Positions 22,316 through 30,744 of a DNA stretch of 38,823 nt are shown in pieces; the first letter of the stretch is position 1; each line of letters begins with the position of its first letter. Location of the stretch: NCBI GenBank assembly GCA_947587085.1, contig CANPXX010000010.1, positions 1 to 38,823 on the forward strand. Reading direction: 5' to 3'. Source of the stretch: an uncultured Clostridia bacterium. Lineage in GTDB: Bacteria > Bacillota > Clostridia > Christensenellales > Borkfalkiaceae. The translations under genes were made by a program, and so were the position numbers. A model generated the notes under the pieces. That model did not search any database, was not told where the DNA came from, and saw only the letters and a list, made by a program, of their open reading frames with translations.

Positions 22316-22425
22316 CGGATGGTGTTGCGATTCGGGCTTTGGCTTGGGGGCGGTTTGCGTTGACCCTCGTCTCCGATCGCGTCGCAACGGTGCGGAGCGC
22401 CCTTCGGGAAGGGCGGGAGGATACC

Positions 22426-23421
22426 ATGAAGCGAATGTTGGCGGCGGGTGCGTGTGCGGTCGTTTTGTCCTTTGCCCTCTGTGTCGGGGCGTGTACTTCC
22501 GCGGGCGTCATGCAGTTCAACGGGAAGCTCTCGGAGGAGCTGTACGTGAGCGCGGAGAGCGCGGCGCGCGGCTTCCTCGAAAACGAGTTGTCGGCAGAAG
22601 GGATTGAGACGGAATTTACGGGCTATACGCGGGAACGGGCGCTGGATGAAAAGGAATGTTCGGCGCTCGATCTTCGGGAGGCGAAGGAAGGTCTCCTCGA
22701 AGCCGAGTACGGAACGGTGCGCTATACGGAGCGGGGCGAGACGTGGGAGGAAGCGTGCGAACGGGAGGTTTGTATCCTCACCTATTCGCTGGTCTATCGG
22801 TATTACGTCCTGCCCGTCCGCGAAGGGGAGCGCTTCACGCGGAGCGAATACGCCTTTCTGTTGGAAAACGGGGGGGGGTGCGATTCCTATACGATGGAGT
22901 CGGTCACCACGAACGCGTCGGGCGGCGAGCGCGCCGTGATGGTCAAGGTGAAGGGTGCCGAGATGTGGCGCTCCGTCTCCGAAAAGGGGGGAGGCGCCCG
23001 CTCGGTGATCGAGGCGTACATCGTGCGGTTCAGCCAAGAGAATTATTGCATCGTGGAGAACAGGAACGCCGAGGGTTTCGCGCCCGCGATTCGCTATACG
23101 GACGTGTACGAAGGGGAGGAGATCTATCCCCTCTTGCGGCAATTGGAGCCCGCCTGTCTGGTGCGGACGGAGGACGGGTTCGCAATGCGCCGCCATGCGG
23201 AGGAGACGTGGTCCCCGCTCGGAGACGGGTGGCTCTACCGCGCGTGCGAAGTGCGGGAGACGGACGGAAAGTTCGCCGAGGTCCGCTTTGTGCGCAAACA
23301 GGCGGACGGGGAGGAGGCGGAGACGGTCGCGAAGTTCTATGACTACGGCGTCACCGAAGTGAAGATCCCGGACAATGTGCGGACGCTCATCCGCAAATTG
23401 GAACCGTTTTACGCCCTTTGA
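22426..23421 (+). CDS. putative lipoprotein of unknown function
   Basis: 331 residues, no family recognised. The N-terminus MKRMLAAGACAVVLSFALCV is a short signal peptide with a lipobox-like V-G-A-C23, so the protein is probably lipid-anchored on the outer face of the membrane. The mature part is rich in Glu, Arg, Tyr and Val and has no obvious repeat or catalytic motif. GGGAGG lies 6 nt before the ATG. The longer open frame upstream would remove the signal from the N-terminus and is rejected. Transcribed from P2 (and perhaps P1) and closed by a terminator. Confidence 0.75.
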   Translation: MKRMLAAGACAVVLSFALCVGACTSAGVMQFNGKLSEELYVSAESAARGFLENELSAEGIETEFTGYTRERALDEKECSALDLREAKEGLLEAEYGTVRYTERGETWEEACEREVCILTYSLVYRYYVLPVREGERFTRSEYAFLLENGGGCDSYTMESVTTNASGGERAVMVKVKGAEMWRSVSEKGGGARSVIEAYIVRFSQENYCIVENRNAEGFAPAIRYTDVYEGEEIYPLLRQLEPACLVRTEDGFAMRRHAEETWSPLGDGWLYRACEVRETDGKFAEVRFVRKQADGEEAETVAKFYDYGVTEVKIPDNVRTLIRKLEPFYAL

Positions 23422-23457
23422 GGGTTCGGAAAAATATTCGGAACGATGCGGAAAGCG

Positions 23458-23496
23458 TTCGGGGAGAGCTCCCATGCGGGACCCTCCCCGAATTTT
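23458..23496 (+). terminator. terminator of the lipoprotein gene
   Basis: TTCGGGGAG (23458-23466) pairs with CTCCCCGAA (23484-23492), followed by TTTT. Confidence 0.8.
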
Positions 23497-23504
23497 CATA
23501 TCGA

Positions 23505-23535
23505 AAAGAGCGGCGATGTTGCATCGCCGCTCTTT
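23505..23535. terminator. terminator of the hydrogenase operon
   Basis: AAAGAGCGGCGATG (23505-23518) pairs perfectly with CATCGCCGCTCTTT (23522-23535) around TTG. On the minus strand it ends in a T run just after hydA. Confidence 0.85.
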
Positions 23536-23548
23536 GTTGGTTCGCGTA

Positions 23549-25279
23549 TTACAGTCTCTTGTCCGCCGTATAGTGCGTGTGCAGGACCTCGTGCGCCTTG
23601 TGGCTGTTGGGGGCGCCGAAGTACTCGCCGTAGATCGTCTCGATGACGGGGCTGTCCGAAGAGCGGCGGTAGCCGTTCTTCTTGTCGCTCTTATACAGCG
23701 CCTTGGCGCGCAGATCTTTGAGCTCGAGGGAGTTGCGCATGCTGTCGGGAAGGGTGGGCTGGCCGCCGCCGTTCACGCAGCCGCCGGGGCACGCCATGAT
23801 CTCGACGAAGTCGTAATGCCGCTCGCCGCTTTGGACGCCGCGGATGATCTCCTCGGCGTTGGAAAGCCCGCTCGCGACCGCCACGCGGACCTGAACGCCC
23901 GCGACGTTGTACGTTGCCTCCTTGATGGGGGCGGTGCCGCGCACTTCGGGGAAATCCACCACTTCGAACGCGCCGTCCATCATCTTTGCCGCCGTGCGGA
24001 GCGCCGCTTCCATCACGCCGCCCGTCGCGCCGAAGATGGTGCCGCCGCCCGTCGCCGTGGCGAAGGGATCGTCGAACGCCTCGTTCGGCAGTTCGGAGAA
24101 TTGGAGGCCCGCCGTCTTGATCATGCGGGCGAGTTCGCGCGTCGTGATCGCGGCGTCCACCTCGCCGCCCATCTCCTCCCGCTTGCATTCGCTCTTCTTC
24201 GCGGTGCAGGGGATGACGGAGACGACATAGAGGTTTTCGGGCGCGATGCCGTTCTTCTCGCAATAATACGTCTTTAAGAGCCCGCCGAACATCTCCTGCG
24301 GGGACTTGCAGGTGGAGAGGTGGGGGATCATTTCGGGGTGCTTCTGCTCCACGAACTTGACCCAGCCGGGGCAGCAGGAGGTGAACATGGGCATCACGCC
24401 GCCCGTCTTGATGCGGTTGATGAGCTCGCTCGCCTCCTCCATGATGGTGAGGTCGGCGGTGACGTCCATATTGAACACTTCACAGTTGCCGAGACGGCGG
24501 ATGGCGGCGACCATCTTGCCCTCCACATTGGTGCCGACGGGCAGACCGAACGCCTCGCCGAGGGTGGCGCGGACGGAGGGAGCGGTGAAGAACACCACCT
24601 TCTTGGAGGGATCCTGAAGCGCCGCCCAGACCTCGTCTACCGTCGTGCGCTCCTTCAAGGCGCCCACGGGGCAGGCGACGATGCACTGTCCGCAGCCCAC
24701 GCAGACGGACGCCGCAAGGGGCATCTCGAAGGCGCTCGCGATGTGCACGTTGTACCCTCTGCCGATGGCGCCGATGGCGCCCACGCTCTGCTTGTTGCAG
24801 GCGGCGACGCAGCGCATGCAGTTGATGCACTTGTCGCGGTCGCGGACCACATAGGGCGCGGAGAGGTCGATGGGGTGGGTGAACTCCTCTTCCTCTTCGG
24901 CGTACTTATCCTCGTCGGCGTTGTATTCCGCGGAGAGACGTTGCAGTTCGCAGTTATGGTTCCTCTCGCAGGAGAGGCACTTCTTCTTGTGCTTGGAGAG
25001 AAGCAATTCGAGGCTGAGCTTGCGGCTCTTACGGCACTTCTCGGTATTGGTGAGCACCTCCATGCCTTCGGCAACGGGGTACACGCACGCCGCCACGAGA
25101 CCGCGCGCGCCCGTCGCCTCCACGAGGCACATGCGGCAGGAGCCCACGCATGCGACGTCCTTCAAATAGCAGAGGGTGGGAATCTCGACGTGCGCCTTTC
25201 TCGCCGCCTGCAAGATGGTCGTTCCCTCGGGAACGGTGACCGGGATATGATTGATTTTGAGCGTTACATTTTTCGCCAT
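23549..25279 (-). CDS. hydA: [FeFe] hydrogenase catalytic subunit (HydA, NADH/ferredoxin-linked group A)
   Basis: 576 residues, the length of bifurcating HydA. In order: a plant-type 2Fe-2S domain (C37, C48, C51, C65), a His-Cys cluster segment (HKKKCLSCERNHNCEL), two 4Fe-4S motifs (CINCMRCVAAC, CVGCGQCIVACPVGA), then the H-cluster domain. H-cluster motifs are L1 T300-S-C-C-P-G-W, L2 I356-P-C-T-A-K-K-S-E and L3 MACPGGCVNGGGQP. L2 has Ile where most catalytic enzymes have Met (MPC). It makes H2 in the cytoplasm with HydB and HydC, probably using NADH and reduced ferredoxin together. Last gene of the hydCBA operon. ATG 25279 follows AGGTGA. Confidence 0.94.
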   Translation of the reverse strand: MAKNVTLKINHIPVTVPEGTTILQAARKAHVEIPTLCYLKDVACVGSCRMCLVEATGARGLVAACVYPVAEGMEVLTNTEKCRKSRKLSLELLLSKHKKKCLSCERNHNCELQRLSAEYNADEDKYAEEEEEFTHPIDLSAPYVVRDRDKCINCMRCVAACNKQSVGAIGAIGRGYNVHIASAFEMPLAASVCVGCGQCIVACPVGALKERTTVDEVWAALQDPSKKVVFFTAPSVRATLGEAFGLPVGTNVEGKMVAAIRRLGNCEVFNMDVTADLTIMEEASELINRIKTGGVMPMFTSCCPGWVKFVEQKHPEMIPHLSTCKSPQEMFGGLLKTYYCEKNGIAPENLYVVSVIPCTAKKSECKREEMGGEVDAAITTRELARMIKTAGLQFSELPNEAFDDPFATATGGGTIFGATGGVMEAALRTAAKMMDGAFEVVDFPEVRGTAPIKEATYNVAGVQVRVAVASGLSNAEEIIRGVQSGERHYDFVEIMACPGGCVNGGGQPTLPDSMRNSLELKDLRAKALYKSDKKNGYRRSSDSPVIETIYGEYFGAPNSHKAHEVLHTHYTADKRL

Positions 25280-25289
25280 GGTTATCACC

Positions 25290-27203
25290 TCACTTTCTCT
25301 CAACTGCCTTGAACTTGCAGTTGCTCATGCACACGCCGCACTTCACGCACTTCGACGCATCGATGCTGAACGACGCCAGCTTGTGACCGGGCGCCACATA
25401 GTCCGTTCTCGTGATGGCGGAGACGGGGCAGTTCTTGGCGCAGACGCCGCACCCGATGCACTTCTCCCGATCGATGGAGAAGTTCAGAAGCGCCTTGCAG
25501 ACGCCCGCCGAACACTTGTGCTCGTTGATGTGCTCCTCGTACTCCTTGCGGAAGTGGTGGAGGGTGGAGAGCACGGGGTTGGGAGCGCTCTGCCCGAGCG
25601 CGCACAGCGAAGAGGACTTCATGTGCTCGCAGAGCTCCTCGATCTTGTCGAGGTCCTCGGGCGTGCCCTTGCCCTCGGTGATCTTGGTGAGGAGCTGTAA
25701 CAGCCGCTTTGTGCCGATGCGGCAGGGCGTGCACTTGCCGCAGCTCTCGTCTGCGGTGAATTCAAGGTAGAACTTGGAGATATCCACCATGCAGGTGTCC
25801 TCGTCGAGGACGATGAGACCGCCCGAACCCATCATGGAGCCGATGGCGACGAGGTTGTCGAAGTCGATGGGGGTATCGATGAGGCTCGCGGGGATGCAGC
25901 CGCCCGAGGGGCCGCCCGTCTGCGCCGCCTTGAACTTCTTCCCGTTGGGGATGCCGCCGCCGATCTCTTCGATGATCTCGCGGAGGGTGGTGCCCATCGG
26001 GACTTCGACGAGCCCGACGTTGGTGATCTTGCCGCCGAGCGCGAACACCTTGGTGCCCTTGGAGCGCTCGGTGCCGATGGAGGAATACCACTTCGCTCCC
26101 TTCACGATGATGGGGTTGATGTTCGCCCACGTCTCAACGTTGTTGAGGATGGTGGGTTTCTGGAAGAGACCCTTCACGGCAGGGAAGGGGGGACGGGGAC
26201 GGGGCTCGCCGCGGTGTCCTTCGATGGAGGTCATGAGAGCCGTCTCCTCGCCGCAGACGAAGGCGCCCGCGCCGAGACGGATCTCGATATCGAAGTCAAA
26301 CCCGAGCCCGAGGATGTTCTTGCCGAGGAGCCCGTATTCGCGCGCCTGACGGAGCGCGATCTTGAGGCGCTCGACGGCGACGGGATATTCCGCGCGGACG
26401 TAGATGTAGCCCTGATGGGCGCCGATCGCATAGCCCGCGATGGTCATGGCTTCCAGCACGCAGTGCGGATCGCCTTCGAGCACGGAGCGGTCCATGAACG
26501 CGCCGGGGTCGCCCTCGTCCGCATTGCAGCAGACGTACTTCACGTCGCCCTTGGAAGCTCTCGCAAACGACCACTTTCTCCCCGTGGGGAAGCCCGCGCC
26601 GCCTCTGCCGCGAAGCCCGGAGGCAAGGACTTCGTTGATGACGTCCTCGGGGGACATGGAGGTGAGCACCTTTTCGAGGGCGGCATAGTCGCCTGCGGCG
26701 ATCGCCTCGTCGATGTCCTCGGGCGCGATCACGCCGCAGTTGCGGAGCGCGATACGCATCTGCTTCTTATAGAAAGGAGTCTCCGCGAAGGGGATGATGG
26801 AGCCGTCCGTATGCACGGTGCCCTGATAGAGGAGCTCCTTCACGATCTCCCCGCCGGGGACGAGGTGCTTTTCCACCACCGTCTTGGCGTGTTCGGGCGT
26901 CATTTGCGCATAGAACGCGCCCTCGGGGTACACGATCATGATGGGACCGAGCGCGCACAGACCGAAGCAACCCGTCTTGACGATGAGCACGTCGTCGATG
27001 TGGTTCTCTTTGAGGGACTGTTCGAGCTGGGCGATGACCTGCATGGAGTGCGAAGAGGTGCAGCCCGTACCGCCGCAGACGAGGACCTGATGGCGGTAAC
27101 CCGTCTCTTTCGCGAGCTTCTCGCCCTCCTCTCTCACGACGCGGCGGACGTCGATGAGCGCCTTCTTGCTTTGCCGGATGGCGTCTAACTGCTGAATGGT
27201 CAT
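25290..27203 (-). CDS. hydB: hydrogenase subunit HydB (NuoF-like flavoprotein)
   Basis: 637 residues. The N-terminal thioredoxin-like 2Fe-2S domain has C43, C48, C79 and C83. The NuoF core has the FMN/NADH-binding loop GRGGAGFPTGRKW (199-211) and the 4Fe-4S motif SCGKCTPCR. A C-terminal 2x4Fe-4S ferredoxin module ends the protein (CIGCGVCAKNCPVSAI and CVKCGVCMSNCKFKAVERK). This is the NADH-oxidising and bifurcating subunit of HydABC. It starts with a 4-nt ATGA overlap with hydC and is separated from hydA by 10 nt. The ribosome binding site is AGGGAGGAAAG. Confidence 0.94.
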   Translation of the reverse strand: MTIQQLDAIRQSKKALIDVRRVVREEGEKLAKETGYRHQVLVCGGTGCTSSHSMQVIAQLEQSLKENHIDDVLIVKTGCFGLCALGPIMIVYPEGAFYAQMTPEHAKTVVEKHLVPGGEIVKELLYQGTVHTDGSIIPFAETPFYKKQMRIALRNCGVIAPEDIDEAIAAGDYAALEKVLTSMSPEDVINEVLASGLRGRGGAGFPTGRKWSFARASKGDVKYVCCNADEGDPGAFMDRSVLEGDPHCVLEAMTIAGYAIGAHQGYIYVRAEYPVAVERLKIALRQAREYGLLGKNILGLGFDFDIEIRLGAGAFVCGEETALMTSIEGHRGEPRPRPPFPAVKGLFQKPTILNNVETWANINPIIVKGAKWYSSIGTERSKGTKVFALGGKITNVGLVEVPMGTTLREIIEEIGGGIPNGKKFKAAQTGGPSGGCIPASLIDTPIDFDNLVAIGSMMGSGGLIVLDEDTCMVDISKFYLEFTADESCGKCTPCRIGTKRLLQLLTKITEGKGTPEDLDKIEELCEHMKSSSLCALGQSAPNPVLSTLHHFRKEYEEHINEHKCSAGVCKALLNFSIDREKCIGCGVCAKNCPVSAITRTDYVAPGHKLASFSIDASKCVKCGVCMSNCKFKAVERK

Positions 27204-27718
27204 TTGCTTTCCTCCCTGTACTTATCGAGAATACCCTTGATCATGTCGGGTTTGAGTTTGCCGTAAACCTCTTCGCCGACCATCATGACGGGGGCGAGCC
27301 CGCACGCGCCGACGCAACGGCAACTGTCGATGGAGAACAGACCGTCCGCGGTGCACTCCCCGCACTTGATGCCGAGCTCTTTCTCCACCTCTTCGAGGAC
27401 CTTGTCCGAGCCCTTCACATAGCATGCCGTGCCGAGGCAGACGCTGATGCGGTGCTTGCCCTTGGGGTTGAGAGAGAACTGCGAGTAGAACGTGACGACG
27501 CCGTACACCTCGGAGAGGGAGATGCCGAGCCCCTCCGCGATCGTCTTTTGCACCTGCATGGGCAGATAGCCGTAGATGCCCTGCGCCTCTTGCAGGATGT
27601 GCATGAGACAACCGGGCATGGAGCGGCTCTCTTCGATGACCGCCCGAAGCGCGGCTTCCTGCTCGGGCGTTCCCAATCTCTCGCCGCACGCCGCGCAGTT
27701 CGCTTCACTTTGTTTCAT
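27200..27718 (-). CDS. hydC: hydrogenase subunit HydC (NuoE-like 2Fe-2S protein)
   Basis: 172 residues, thioredoxin-fold 2Fe-2S subunit. Likely cluster ligands are C94, C99, C135 and C139 in SVCLGTACYVKG and SCRCVGACGLAPV. A short N-terminal CAAC (C8, C11) precedes the standard NuoE helix bundle, an extra feature of uncertain meaning. Electron carrier in the HydABC complex. The start at 27718 follows a strong AAGGAGG. An in-frame extension upstream crosses the promoter and is rejected. Confidence 0.93.
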   Translation of the reverse strand: MKQSEANCAACGERLGTPEQEAALRAVIEESRSMPGCLMHILQEAQGIYGYLPMQVQKTIAEGLGISLSEVYGVVTFYSQFSLNPKGKHRISVCLGTACYVKGSDKVLEEVEKELGIKCGECTADGLFSIDSCRCVGACGLAPVMMVGEEVYGKLKPDMIKGILDKYREESK

Positions 27719-27788
27719 AGTGACCTCCTTGTTTCTCTTTCGCCCTCGCCCCATCTTCCAAAGGGCGGGACGGAAATTACCTATGCGT

Positions 27789-27817
27789 ATTATATCATAG
27801 GGGGAAATATTTTTCAA
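27789..27817 (-). promoter_or_regulatory. promoter of hydCBA
   Basis: On the minus strand: TTGAAA (27817-27812), 17-nt spacer, TATAAT (27794-27789). The leader before hydC is about 65 nt and ends in AAGGAGG. Confidence 0.8.
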
Positions 27818-27903
27818 CAGGTTTTCGCAAATTGTGGGAATTTGTCGGAAAAAATTTTTTCCTCCGCAGGGAAATTCCCCCGCGGGAAATGGTTCGGAAA
27901 GAA

Positions 27904-27932
27904 TTGACATCCTTCGCGCGCTGTGCTACAAT
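27904..27932 (+). promoter_or_regulatory. promoter of glycogen phosphorylase
   Basis: TTGACA (27904-27909), 17-nt spacer, TACAAT (27927-27932). The ribosome binding site GGGAGAAGGAAGG precedes ATG 27980. Confidence 0.8.
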
Positions 27933-27979
27933 TTGGAAAAGTTTTGCGATTCCCTTGAGACGGGAGAAGGAAGGCAGAT

Positions 27980-30286
27980 ATGGAATTCAAGCGGGAGGAA
28001 TTTCTCCGCGCCGTGGAGGGGTGCCTGAGCGCCGAGTTTGCGACGGACCTTGAAAGGGCGAACAAGAAGGAACTGTATAACGCGGTCTCCAAGGCGCTCA
28101 TGGAGCAGATCTATCCCGATTGGGAGGCTTCGGGGCGCTCCGAAAAGAAGCGGTGCGCCTATTTTTCCGCGGAGTTTCTGATGGGGAGGGCGATCTTCTC
28201 CAACCTCCTCAACCTCGGCGTGCTCGACGATGTTACGGGGGCGCTCGCCTCGGTGGGCGAGGACCTCAAACAGTTCGAAGAGGTGGAGGACGCGGCGCTT
28301 GGCAACGGCGGGCTCGGAAGGCTCGCGGCGTGCTACCTCGAGAGCGCGGCTTCCAAGCGGCTCCCCCTCGACGGATACGGCATCCGCTACCGCTACGGGC
28401 TGTTCCGCCAGACCTTTCGGGACGGTTACCAGCACGAGGAGGGGGACGATTGGCTCCGCTGGGGCGACCCGTGGAGCGTGCGCGTGGAGCGCGACGCCGT
28501 GGAGGTGCGCTTCGCCGACCAGACGGTGCGCGCCGTTCCCTACGATATGCCCATATTCGGCTATCGGAACAACGTGGTGAACACCCTGCGCCTTTGGAGC
28601 GCCGAGCCCGTGCAGGCGTTCGACTTCGCGAGCTTCAACGAGATGCGCGGTGAAAACAAGGCGGCGGACAACTTCAACGCCACCAAGATCACCGACGTGC
28701 TCTATCCCAACGACAACACGATGGTGGGGAAGATCCTGCGCCTCCGCCAGCAGTACTTCATGGTGAGCGCCTCCCTGCAAGACGTCGTGCGCAAGCTCAA
28801 AGCGCGCGGCAAAGACCTCAGGGAGCTCCCGAGATCCTATGTGTTCCAGCTCAACGATACCCATCCCGTCCTCGCCATCCCCGAGCTTCTGCGCATCTTG
28901 CAGGAGGAGGGGCTCTCCTTCGACGAGGCGTTCGCCGTGTGCGGACAGGCGTTCAACTTCACCAACCACACCATCATGGCGGAGGCGCTCGAAAAGTGGG
29001 ACGCCCTCGCCCTCTCCGATCTCTTGCCGGGGGTGTACGAGCAGATCGTCGCCGTCCAGCAGCGGTTGGAGTCGGAGGCGCCCGCGGACGGGCGGTACTA
29101 TATCATCCGCGACAACGTCGTCCATATGGCGAACCTCGCCATCTATGTGTGCGCCAAGGTGAACGGCGTGGCGGAGATCCATACCAACATCTTAAAGACG
29201 GACATCTTCCGCGATTGGTACGAGCTCTATCCCGAGAAGTTCGTGAACATCACCAACGGCATCACGCCGCGCCGCTGGCTCCTCCTCAACAATCCCGCGC
29301 TCGCCGCGATCATCGACGGGAAGATCGGCACCGATTGGCATACCGATCTGAAAGCGCTCAAAAAGCTCAAACCGTTCATCCCCGACATCCTCGGCGACTT
29401 CAAGCGGGTGAAGGGGGAGAACAAGGCGAAGCTCGCGGCGTACATCAAGGAGCACGAGGGGGTGGACATCCCGCCCCACTTCATCTTCGACGTGCAGGTG
29501 AAGCGGCTCCACGAGTACAAGCGGCAGATGCTCAACGCGCTCTCCATCCTCTATTTCTATCACAAGATCAAGAGCGGCGAGATGACCGATTTCCCGCCCA
29601 CGGCGTTCATCTTCGGCGCCAAGGCGGCGCCCGGCTATTACAACGCCAAGGCGATCATCAAGTTCATCAACGAGATCGCGCGGCTCGTCAATTCGGACGA
29701 GGAGGTCGCCCCGTACATGCGCGTCGTGTTCGTGCAGAACTACAACGTCTCGTATGCGGAGAAGATCGTCTGCGCGGCGGACGTCTCCGAGCAGATCTCC
29801 ATGGCGGGCATGGAGGCGAGCGGCACGGGCAACATGAAGTTCATGCTCAACGGCACGGTCACCCTCGGCACCCTCGACGGCGCGAACGTCGAGATCTGCG
29901 AAGAGGCGGGGCGGAACAACAACTATATCTTCGGCGCGACGGTGGAGGAGGTGGCGGCGATCAAGCGCTTCTATTCCCCCCGCGAGATCGTGGAGCAGGA
30001 TCCCGCCTTGAAGCGCGCCGTGGAGACGCTCGTGGACGGCACCTTCCCCGACGAGAAGGGGATGCTCCGCAAACTTCACGAGAGCCTTCTTACCGTGCAC
30101 AATCCCGACCGCTATCTCGTGCTCTTCGACTTCAACGATTACGTCCGCGTGAAGGAGGAGCTCTTGCGCGACTTCGGCTCGGACGCCTACTATACGAAGT
30201 GCCTCATGAATGTGTGCTCGGCGGGCAAGTTCTCCGCCGACCGCTCGGTGAACGATTACGCGCGCCTCATCTGGAAGATTCGCTGA
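27980..30286 (+). CDS. glgP: glycogen/starch/alpha-glucan phosphorylase
   Basis: 768 residues, slightly short against the usual 800-840. Cleaves alpha-1,4-glucan with phosphate to give glucose 1-phosphate. Recognisable are YFSAEFLMGRAIFSNLLNLG at the N-terminal active-site edge, GNGGLGRLAACYLES, the HPVLAIPELLR segment, NGITPRRWL, HEYKRQMLN, the KAAPGYYNAK loop and the PLP-lysine region EASGTGNMKFMLNG with Lys620. All of these are diagnostic of GT35. It acts in cytoplasmic glycogen breakdown, and its product is a substrate for the phosphohexomutase at 34866-36581. It has its own promoter and terminator. Confidence 0.95.
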   Translation: MEFKREEFLRAVEGCLSAEFATDLERANKKELYNAVSKALMEQIYPDWEASGRSEKKRCAYFSAEFLMGRAIFSNLLNLGVLDDVTGALASVGEDLKQFEEVEDAALGNGGLGRLAACYLESAASKRLPLDGYGIRYRYGLFRQTFRDGYQHEEGDDWLRWGDPWSVRVERDAVEVRFADQTVRAVPYDMPIFGYRNNVVNTLRLWSAEPVQAFDFASFNEMRGENKAADNFNATKITDVLYPNDNTMVGKILRLRQQYFMVSASLQDVVRKLKARGKDLRELPRSYVFQLNDTHPVLAIPELLRILQEEGLSFDEAFAVCGQAFNFTNHTIMAEALEKWDALALSDLLPGVYEQIVAVQQRLESEAPADGRYYIIRDNVVHMANLAIYVCAKVNGVAEIHTNILKTDIFRDWYELYPEKFVNITNGITPRRWLLLNNPALAAIIDGKIGTDWHTDLKALKKLKPFIPDILGDFKRVKGENKAKLAAYIKEHEGVDIPPHFIFDVQVKRLHEYKRQMLNALSILYFYHKIKSGEMTDFPPTAFIFGAKAAPGYYNAKAIIKFINEIARLVNSDEEVAPYMRVVFVQNYNVSYAEKIVCAADVSEQISMAGMEASGTGNMKFMLNGTVTLGTLDGANVEICEEAGRNNNYIFGATVEEVAAIKRFYSPREIVEQDPALKRAVETLVDGTFPDEKGMLRKLHESLLTVHNPDRYLVLFDFNDYVRVKEELLRDFGSDAYYTKCLMNVCSAGKFSADRSVNDYARLIWKIR

Positions 30287-30298
30287 TCGCGATAGAAA

Positions 30299-30332
30299 GA
30301 CGCGCCCTGCCGCACATGCGGCAGGGCGCGTC
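30299..30332. terminator. bidirectional terminator, glgP / ridA
   Basis: GACGCGCCCTGCCGC (30299-30313) pairs perfectly with GCGGCAGGGCGCGTC (30318-30332) over ACAT, followed by CCTTTT. A shorter T-rich tail (CTTTC) exists on the minus strand for ridA. Confidence 0.85.
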
Positions 30333-30348
30333 CCTTTTCAAAGAGAAT

Positions 30349-30723
30349 TTATGAGAGCTCCGCGACGAGCTCGATCTCGGCGAGCACGCCCTTGGGGAGC
30401 GCCTTCACGGCGACGCAGGAGCGCGCGGGCTTTTCGGGGAAGTGGCGCGCATACACCGCGTTGAAGGCGGCAAAGTCGCCCATATCGGCGAGGAAGCAGG
30501 TCGTCTTGACGGCGCGCGAGAGCGAGGTGCCCGCCGCCGCCGCGACGGCGGCGAGGTTGCGGCAGATCTGTTCGGTCTGTTCCTCGATGCCGCCCGCCAC
30601 GACCTCCCCCGTTTCGGGGTCGATGGGAATCTGTCCCGACGTGAAGAGCAGACCGCCCGCCTCCACCGCCTGCGAGTAGGGTCCGATCGCCGCGGGCGCG
30701 CTGTTTGTGTGAATGGTTCGCAT
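30349..30723 (-). CDS. ridA: RidA family reactive-imine deaminase
   Basis: 124 residues, the standard size of the YjgF/YER057c/UK114 family. It hydrolyses enamine/imine intermediates such as 2-aminoacrylate and 2-aminocrotonate to 2-oxoacids. The sequence carries the family blocks AIGPYSQAVEAGGLLFTSGQIPIDPETGE and the C-terminal PARSCVAVKALPKGVLAEIELVA with the conserved active-site Arg and Glu. It lies 21 nt after the threonine deaminase gene on the same strand with its own AGGAGG, so the enzyme and its clean-up partner are co-expressed. Confidence 0.95.
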   Translation of the reverse strand: MRTIHTNSAPAAIGPYSQAVEAGGLLFTSGQIPIDPETGEVVAGGIEEQTEQICRNLAAVAAAAGTSLSRAVKTTCFLADMGDFAAFNAVYARHFPEKPARSCVAVKALPKGVLAEIELVAELS

Positions 30724-30744
30724 GTTCGTTCCTCCTTTTTCCGT

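Noticed and set aside
22339-22425. N-terminal extension of the lipoprotein gene
   Set aside because: It would bury the signal peptide 29 residues inside. ATG 22426 has a good ribosome binding site and puts the signal at the N-terminus.
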